Below are positions 26,224 to 31,546 of a DNA stretch of 31,546 nt, piece by piece. Each line of letters starts with the position of its first letter. The first letter of the stretch is position 1. The position numbers and the translations under genes were made by a program. The stretch is from assembly GCF_035938995.1 (NCBI RefSeq), contig NZ_DASZGI010000421.1, positions 1 through 31,546 of the forward strand, read 5' to 3'. Source of the DNA: DASZGI01 sp035938995. GTDB lineage: Bacteria; Actinomycetota; Actinomycetes; Streptomycetales; Catenulisporaceae. The notes under the pieces were generated by a model. The model was not told the DNA's origin. It did not search any database and saw nothing but the letters and a program-made list of their open reading frames with translations.

Positions 26224-28113
26224 GTGTCGCTGCCGGAGAGCGTGCTCAGCTCGGTGCACGGACCGCGCGACCTGGACCGGCTCAGCCGCGAGAAGCTGGA
26301 CCGGCTGGCCCGCGAGATCCGGGACTTCCTCATCGAGAGCGTCACGAAGACCGGCGGCCACCTCGGACCGAACCTGGGCGTGGTGGAGCTGTCCATCGCG
26401 CTGCACCGGGTCTTCGACTCCCCGCGCGACACCATCGTCTGGGACACCGGACACCAGGCTTACGTGCACAAGATCCTGACCGGGCGTCACGACTTCTCCA
26501 AGCTCAAGCAGGAGGGCGGGATCTCCGGCTACCCCTGCCGCGCCGAGTCCGAGCACGACGTGGTGGAGAACTCGCACGCCTCCACCGCCCTCTCCTACGC
26601 GGACGGCATCGCGAAGGCCTACCAGGTGCGCGGGCAGACCGACCGCCGGGTCGTCGCGGTGATCGGCGACGGCGCGCTCACCGGCGGCATGGCCTGGGAG
26701 GCGCTGAACAACATCGCGGTCGCGCAGGACCGGCCGGTCGTCATCGTGGTCAACGACAACGAGCGCTCGTACGCGCCCACGATCGGCGGCCTGGCCGAGC
26801 ACCTGTCCACGCTGCGCGCGACGCAGGGCTACGAGAAGTTCCTGTCCTGGGGCAAGGGCACGCTCAACAAGACCCCCGTGGTCGGCCCGGCAATCTACGA
26901 CACCCTGCACGGGATGAAGAAGGGCCTGAAGGACATCGTCGCCCCGCAGGGCATGTTCGAGGATCTCGGCCTGAAGTACATCGGCCCTATCGACGGGCAC
27001 GACGTCATCGCCGTCGAGGCCGCGCTGCGCCGGGCCAAGGGGTTCCGCGGCCCCGTCATCGTGCACTGTCTTACCCGCAAGGGCGAGGGTTACCAGCCCG
27101 CCCTCGACGACGAGGCCGACCACTTCCACGGCATCGGCGTGATCAACCCGGAGACCGGCCTGCCGTTCCAGATCGCCGGGCCGAGCTGGACCGACGCCTT
27201 CGCCGACGAGATGGTCAAGATCGGCAACGAACGGCCCGACGTGGTCGGCATCACCGCCGCGATGATGATCCCGGTCGGCCTGCACAAGTTCGCCAAGGCC
27301 TACCCCGAGCGCATCTACGACGTCGGCATCGCCGAGCAGCACGCCGCCACCTCCGCGGCCGGCCTGGCGTTCGGCGGCCTGCACCCGGTGTTCGCCGTGT
27401 ACGCGACCTTCCTCAACCGCTGCTTCGACCAGGTGCTGATGGACTGCGCGCTGCACCGGGCGGCGGTCACCTTCGTGCTCGACCGCGCCGGGATCACCGG
27501 CGACGACGGCGCGAGCCACAACGGCATGTGGGACATGTCGATCCTGCAGGTCGTCCCCGGCCTGCGGATCGCCGCTCCGCGGGACGCCGCCCAGGTGCGC
27601 GCCCAGCTGCGCGAGGCTGTGGACGTGCACGACGGGCCGACTGTGGTGCGCTACTCCAAGGGCGCGGTCGGACCCGAGATCGAGGCGGTGGACCGGGTAG
27701 ACGGCCTGGACCTGCTGCGCGCGCCGCGCGGGGGCGAGGGGGACACCGCGGACGTGCTCATCGTCACCGCCGGGCCGATGGCGGTGCAGGGGCTGGAGGC
27801 GGCTGAGATCCTGGCCGCCGAGGGCATCGAGGCGACGGTCGTGGACCCTCGATGGGTCAAACCGGTGAATCCCGCTCTGATCGCCCTGGCGCGCTCGCAC
27901 CGCGCGGTCGTCACCGTCGAGGACAACGGCCGCGTCGGCGGAGTCGGCGTCGCGATCACCCAGACCCTGCAGGACGCGGGCGTGAACGTGCCGGTGCGCG
28001 TGGTGGGCATTCCGCAGCGCTTCCTGGACCACGGCAAGCGCGCGTCGATTCTCAAGGCGGTCGGGCTGACCGGTGACGGGGTCGCGGCTGCTGCGCGCTC
28101 CGCGCTAGGCTGA
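26224..28113 (+). CDS. dxs: 1-deoxy-D-xylulose-5-phosphate synthase
   Basis: A 629-residue thiamine-diphosphate enzyme joining pyruvate and glyceraldehyde-3-phosphate to DXP, the entry step of the MEP isoprenoid pathway. The ThDP/Mg motif is GDGALTGG at 148-155 followed by ALNN near 160-163. The catalytic Glu371 lies in VGIAEQHAATSAAG, and DRAGITGDDGASHNG is the family segment after it. Length is typical (620-650). GTG at 26224 is chosen because TAGGAGG lies 7 bp upstream and homology starts immediately; an upstream in-frame ATG at 26113 would add 37 unrelated residues. It is separated from the ROK gene by 259 bp, so it probably has its own promoter; ATTAGACT at about 26046 is a possible but unproven -10 region. 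Cytoplasmic. Confidence 0.97.
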   Translation: MSLPESVLSSVHGPRDLDRLSREKLDRLAREIRDFLIESVTKTGGHLGPNLGVVELSIALHRVFDSPRDTIVWDTGHQAYVHKILTGRHDFSKLKQEGGISGYPCRAESEHDVVENSHASTALSYADGIAKAYQVRGQTDRRVVAVIGDGALTGGMAWEALNNIAVAQDRPVVIVVNDNERSYAPTIGGLAEHLSTLRATQGYEKFLSWGKGTLNKTPVVGPAIYDTLHGMKKGLKDIVAPQGMFEDLGLKYIGPIDGHDVIAVEAALRRAKGFRGPVIVHCLTRKGEGYQPALDDEADHFHGIGVINPETGLPFQIAGPSWTDAFADEMVKIGNERPDVVGITAAMMIPVGLHKFAKAYPERIYDVGIAEQHAATSAAGLAFGGLHPVFAVYATFLNRCFDQVLMDCALHRAAVTFVLDRAGITGDDGASHNGMWDMSILQVVPGLRIAAPRDAAQVRAQLREAVDVHDGPTVVRYSKGAVGPEIEAVDRVDGLDLLRAPRGGEGDTADVLIVTAGPMAVQGLEAAEILAAEGIEATVVDPRWVKPVNPALIALARSHRAVVTVEDNGRVGGVGVAITQTLQDAGVNVPVRVVGIPQRFLDHGKRASILKAVGLTGDGVAAAARSALG

Positions 28114-28239
28114 CCTGCGCCTGGCCCGCCACCTCAGGCTTCATTCATCCGGCCTTCGTTAAGTTGTTGCAGTGCGGGAACACTTCGTTACCTGCAGGCC
28201 ACGCTGCGCCTTCGGCTCGCCTGAAAGAATCTGCTGCTT

Positions 28240-29778
28240 GTGGACGCCATGACCAAGCCTGACGAAACCAAGCCCGCGACCGTCGTGATCGGTGCCGGAC
28301 CGGCCGGCCTCACCGCGGCCTACGACCTGTCGAAGCACGAGTACCCGGTGCGGGTCTTCGAGTCCGAGGGCGTGGTCGGGGGGATCTCGCAGACCGCCGA
28401 GCGCGACGGCTGGCGCTTCGACATCGGCGGCCACCGCTTCTTCACGAAGGTCGCCACGGTCGAGTCGCTGTGGCACGAGATCCTGCCGGACGAGGACTTC
28501 CTGCTGCGTCCGCGTATGTCCCGCATCTACTACCGCGGCAAGCTGTTCGACTACCCCCTCAAGGCCGGCAACGCGCTCAAGGGCCTGGGCGTGGTGGAGG
28601 CCGCGCGGTGCATCGGGTCGTACACGGCGGCGCGGATCTTCCCGCCGAAGGACCAGACGCACTTCGACGCCTGGGTGACCGCCCGGTTCGGCAAGCGGCT
28701 GTTCTCGATCTTCTTCAAGACCTACACCGAGAAGGTGTGGGGGATGAGCACCGCGGATCTTCCCGCCGACTGGGCCGCGCAGCGTATCAAGAACCTGTCG
28801 CTGTTCGGGGCGATCAAGAACGCGCTGCTGCCGAGCCGCAACCAGAAGGACATCACCTCCCTCATCGAGGAGTTCCAGTACCCGAAGTACGGGCCCGGGA
28901 TGATGTGGGAGACCGCGACCGACAAGGTTCGGGCCCAGGGCGGCACGGTCGAGCTGAACACCGGCGTGCAGAAGGTGTACTGGGAGCACGGCAAGGGCGC
29001 GGTGTCCGTGTCCGTGGAGAGCAAGGACGGGGAGAGTTCGCAGGTCCCGGTGGACCACGTGGTCTCCTCCACCCCGATCTCGGCGCTGGTGCGGATGATG
29101 GAGCCGGCCGCCCCGGCCGACGTGCTCGCCGCCGCCGACGACCTGCGCTACCGCGACTTCCTCACCATCGCGCTGGTGGTGCCGCTGGAGGCCGGGTTCC
29201 CGGACAACTGGATCTACATCCACGATCCGGGCGTCAAGGTCGGCCGGATCCAGAACTTCGGCTCCTGGTCGCCGTATCTGGTGCAGGACGGGCGCACCTG
29301 CCTGGGCCTTGAGTACTTCGTGAACGAGGGCGACGAGGTCTGGAGCACCCCGGACGCGGACCTGGTGAAGCTGGGCACCGCGGAGCTGGAGAAGCTCGGC
29401 CTGATCAAGCCGGGCAGCGTGGAAAAGGGCTACGTCGTGCGGATGCCCAAGGCGTACCCGGTATACGACGACCGCTACGCGAAGAACCTCGACGTGATCC
29501 GGGCCTGGCTGGACGCCGAGGTGCCGAACGTGCACCCGGTCGGCCGCAACGGCATGCACCGGTACAACAACCAGGACCACTCGATGCTCACCGCGCTGCT
29601 GACCGCGGAGAACATCCGCACCGGGTCGAAGCACGACGTGTGGTCGGTCAACGTCGAGGAGGAGTACCACGAGGAGGGCGGCGACACCAAGCGCGCCACC
29701 CCCGCCGGTACCGGCCGCGACGCGCCGCTGACGCCCCGTCAGAGCACCAAGCCCGCGGACGAGACCGTCTCCGCCTGA
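28240..29778 (+). CDS. FAD-dependent oxidoreductase, amine-oxidase/UGM-like
   Basis: A 512-residue flavoprotein. The N-terminal Rossmann motif GAGPAGL (18-24) binds FAD, followed by FESEGVVGGISQT and DIGGHRFFTK, a pattern shared by the amine-oxidase/protoporphyrinogen-oxidase group and by UDP-galactopyranose-mutase-like proteins. The C-terminal FAD segment includes GRNGMHRYNNQDHSM near 435. No membrane helix is present; the last 40 residues are polar and probably disordered. Substrate unknown. It is followed by a mannosyltransferase gene after 11 bp, so both probably act in one cell-envelope glycan or polyprenol pathway, which the neighbouring dxs would feed; this is inference. GTG at 28240 or ATG at 28249 are possible starts, neither with a strong site. 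Confidence 0.85.
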   Translation: MDAMTKPDETKPATVVIGAGPAGLTAAYDLSKHEYPVRVFESEGVVGGISQTAERDGWRFDIGGHRFFTKVATVESLWHEILPDEDFLLRPRMSRIYYRGKLFDYPLKAGNALKGLGVVEAARCIGSYTAARIFPPKDQTHFDAWVTARFGKRLFSIFFKTYTEKVWGMSTADLPADWAAQRIKNLSLFGAIKNALLPSRNQKDITSLIEEFQYPKYGPGMMWETATDKVRAQGGTVELNTGVQKVYWEHGKGAVSVSVESKDGESSQVPVDHVVSSTPISALVRMMEPAAPADVLAAADDLRYRDFLTIALVVPLEAGFPDNWIYIHDPGVKVGRIQNFGSWSPYLVQDGRTCLGLEYFVNEGDEVWSTPDADLVKLGTAELEKLGLIKPGSVEKGYVVRMPKAYPVYDDRYAKNLDVIRAWLDAEVPNVHPVGRNGMHRYNNQDHSMLTALLTAENIRTGSKHDVWSVNVEEEYHEEGGDTKRATPAGTGRDAPLTPRQSTKPADETVSA

Positions 29779-29789
29779 AGGCGGCGGCC

Positions 29790-30947
29790 GTGACCCACGA
29801 TCTCGAGATATCGCCCGCCCTCGTCGAGGCGACGGCTCCGCCCAGGCGACGGTTCGGCGGATGGTTCGCCGACGGGCTGGTGGCGACGCTGCCCGCGTGG
29901 CTGGTCGGCCACCTGATCGTCTGTCTGGCCTCCTGGCGTATCAACCCCAAGCACCCACTCGGCGGTCTGTTCGACTGGGACACGAAGTGGTATGAGCTGA
30001 TCGCGCACAACGGCTACGACCACGCCGGGGTCCTGGTCCACTTCTTTCCGCTCACCTCGTACACCGCGGCGGGCATATCCACGGTCACCCGGATCCCCGT
30101 CACCTTCGTCTTGTTCGGCTTCACCTGGCTGATGGCCCTGGTCTTCGGCGCGCTGGTGCACCGGCTGGTGATCCGGGAGACCGGCGACCGGGGTGCCGCC
30201 CGCCGCGCGGCGTGGCTCACGCAGCTTGTGCCAGGCGGATACGCGCTGGTGATGGCGTACACCGAGCCGCTGGCAGGTGCGCTCGCCGTGGTCTACTTCC
30301 TGGCCGTGCGCTCGTATTCGGACCGCCCGCCGCGGCTGTGGGTGGCGACCGCGGTCGGCTTTATGAGCGGGATGGCCCGGCCGACCGGACTGCTGCTGGC
30401 GATCCCGGGGATGGTCGAAGGGCTGCGGACGGCGCGCGCGTCAGGATGGCGTCCGGCGCTCGTGGCCAAGAACGCGGCGGCCACCGCCGCTCCGGTGGCC
30501 GGCCTGGCGGCGTTCCTCGGCTACTCGAAATACCGCTACGGCTCCTGGACGCTCCCGTTCCAGGAGCAGACGGTGAAGACCAACCGCGCCGCGATCGTCA
30601 ACAGCCCGAAGCGCTCGTTCCACATCGTCTGGTACGACACCCCGCACGGGCACCAGGTGGCGATGATGATCGCGGTCGTGCTCGTGCTGAGCGCCGCGCT
30701 GCTGCCAGTCCTGGCGCGCAAGCTCCCGGTCTCGTACCTGGCGTGGACGCTGCCGATGTACATCCTCGGCGTCACGTCGCAGAAGTTCACCTCGATGCCG
30801 CGCTACATCGGCGCCCTCTTCCCGCTGCTCATCGTCGCGGCGCTGATCAGCCGGCGCATCTGGCAGCAGGTCATCGTGATCGCGGTCGGCGCCGCGCTCC
30901 TGCTCTGGACGACGCAGATCACCCTGCACGGCTGGCTCGTGGCCTAG
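29790..30947 (+). CDS. PIG-V-like GT-C membrane mannosyltransferase
   Basis: A 385-residue polytopic membrane protein with about nine hydrophobic helices, of the GT-C glycosyltransferase class most like the PIG-V mannosyltransferase family. The first extracytoplasmic loop carries FDWDTKWYELIAHNGYD at 61-77, with the acidic residues Asp62 and Asp64 expected at the active site. Further family-like parts are FFPLTSY, a MAYTEPLA segment and AMSRP-like GMARPTGLLLAIPGM. Such enzymes use polyprenyl-phosphate mannose to mannosylate lipids or proteins outside the membrane; the acceptor is not known here. GTG at 29790 has GAAGG about 8 bp upstream and lies 11 bp after the oxidoreductase stop, indicating an operon. 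A strong terminator follows. Confidence 0.85.
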   Translation: MTHDLEISPALVEATAPPRRRFGGWFADGLVATLPAWLVGHLIVCLASWRINPKHPLGGLFDWDTKWYELIAHNGYDHAGVLVHFFPLTSYTAAGISTVTRIPVTFVLFGFTWLMALVFGALVHRLVIRETGDRGAARRAAWLTQLVPGGYALVMAYTEPLAGALAVVYFLAVRSYSDRPPRLWVATAVGFMSGMARPTGLLLAIPGMVEGLRTARASGWRPALVAKNAAATAAPVAGLAAFLGYSKYRYGSWTLPFQEQTVKTNRAAIVNSPKRSFHIVWYDTPHGHQVAMMIAVVLVLSAALLPVLARKLPVSYLAWTLPMYILGVTSQKFTSMPRYIGALFPLLIVAALISRRIWQQVIVIAVGAALLLWTTQITLHGWLVA

Positions 30948-30953
30948 GGCGTG

Positions 30954-30993
30954 ACACGTGTGGCCCCGGCCGACCGGCCGGGGCCACACGTGT
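30954..30993. terminator. Strong bidirectional terminator
   Basis: Perfect 18-bp stem, ACACGTGTGGCCCCGGCC / GGCCGGGGCCACACGTGT, with a 4-nt loop, placed between the convergent mannosyltransferase and fadB-type genes (7 and 11 bp from their stops). It can end transcription from both sides. Confidence 0.92.
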
Positions 30994-31003
30994 TGTCGGT
31001 GCG

Positions 31004-31546
31004 TCAGGCGGGGAGGGACGCCAGGCCCACCGGCAGGAAGCGGCGGCCGGCAACCTTCTCCGACACGCCGGAACGGTCCAGGTACGGGGTGATGCCGCCG
31101 AGGTGGAACGGCCAGCCCGCGCCGAGGATCATGCACAGGTCGATGTCCTGGGCCTCGGCCACGACGCCGTCCTTGAGCATCAGGTCGATCTCCTCGGCGA
31201 TCGCCGCCAGGGCCCGGTCGCGCACCTCTTCGGCGGTCGACGGCTTGTCGCCGACCTCGAGCAGCGCCTCGACCTCCGGGTCCAGGGTCTGCGTGCCGGG
31301 CAGGTAGAACGCCCGCTTGCCCGCGCCGACCAGCCGCTTGACGTTCGCCGAGACCGAGAAGCGGTCCGGGAAGGCCGCGTTCAGGGTCTCCGAGACGTGC
31401 AGCGCGACGGCCGGGCCGACCAGCTCCATCAGCACGAACGGGGACATCGGCAGGCCCAGCGGCTCGAGCGCGCCGTCGGCCACCTCGATCGGGGTGCCCT
31501 CGTCGAGCACCTCGTTGATGACCCCGAGGAAGCGGGTCAGCAGCCG
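31004..31546 (-). CDS. Fatty-acid beta-oxidation alpha subunit, 3' part (runs off right edge)
   Basis: The last 180 residues of a FadB/FadJ-type multifunctional enzyme (enoyl-CoA hydratase plus 3-hydroxyacyl-CoA dehydrogenase). Only the C-terminal dehydrogenase part is in the window: RLLTRFLGVINEVLDEGTPI at the edge, LGLPMSPFVLMELVGPAVA, and the end DLCMILGAGWPFHLGGITPY...GLASLPA, which is typical of actinobacterial members. The frame is open through 31546, so the start lies beyond the window; apparent starts inside it (such as 31510) are internal. An acetyl-CoA acyltransferase partner is expected upstream in such operons but cannot be seen. Cytoplasmic. Confidence 0.88.
   Translation of the reverse strand, partial: RLLTRFLGVINEVLDEGTPIEVADGALEPLGLPMSPFVLMELVGPAVALHVSETLNAAFPDRFSVSANVKRLVGAGKRAFYLPGTQTLDPEVEALLEVGDKPSTAEEVRDRALAAIAEEIDLMLKDGVVAEAQDIDLCMILGAGWPFHLGGITPYLDRSGVSEKVAGRRFLPVGLASLPA

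Noticed and set aside
28240..29778. Naming the FAD oxidoreductase as UDP-galactopyranose mutase (glf)
   Set aside because: The FAD motifs are shared by several amine-oxidase-like groups, the length (512) exceeds typical Glf (about 390), and no galactofuranose genes are nearby.

Overview
The window is chromosomal DNA from a very GC-rich actinobacterium. Codon third positions are almost all G or C, GTG and TTG starts are used freely, and promoter words such as TAGGAT and actinobacterial operators are present. The run aconitase, sugar ABC transporter, ROK regulator, dxs and a fadB-type gene resembles the acnA / xylFGH-rok7B7 / dxs neighbourhood I remember from Streptomyces coelicolor. A member of Streptomycetales, Catenulisporales or a relative is therefore likely, but the species cannot be fixed from sequence alone. 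No tRNA, rRNA, CRISPR array, transposase or integrase was seen.

Region 1 (1-6830): a gene-free stretch with a phased cluster of DnaA-box-like words precedes a YgjP/DUF45-type zinc peptidase gene. A partial duplication of that gene's 3' end follows it. On the minus strand lies a tight four-gene operon, 6383 down to 1371: an intracellular subtilisin-like protease, an ECF-like sigma factor, a 159-residue protein of unknown function and a TPR-CHAT (caspase-like) protease. Two proteases, a sigma factor and a small possible regulator together suggest a protease-driven signalling or stress/defence module. This is the best candidate here for an under-described system.

Region 2 (6838-11260): a small lipoprotein gene is divergent from an iron-uptake operon. 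That operon holds a fused EfeU-EfeO protein and a Tat-exported DyP peroxidase EfeB, with an IdeR/DmdR1-type iron box over the promoter.

Region 3 (11290-17450): the cell-division protein SepH, a TRIC-type cation channel, an LCIB-family beta-carbonic-anhydrase-like protein, and aconitase. The aconitase promoter carries an 18-bp palindrome like a MarR/TamR-type operator.

Region 4 (17450-20780): a DUF1800/DUF1501 pair. The second protein carries a Tat signal. Unusual short direct repeats lie upstream of both genes.

Region 5 (20780-31546): a CUT2 sugar ABC transporter (binding lipoprotein, single-domain ATPase, permease) with a ROK regulator and an upstream DasR-dre-like palindrome. It is followed by dxs (isoprenoid entry step), an FAD oxidoreductase plus PIG-V-type mannosyltransferase pair, a strong bidirectional terminator, and the 3' part of a fatty-acid beta-oxidation alpha-subunit gene that runs off the right edge.
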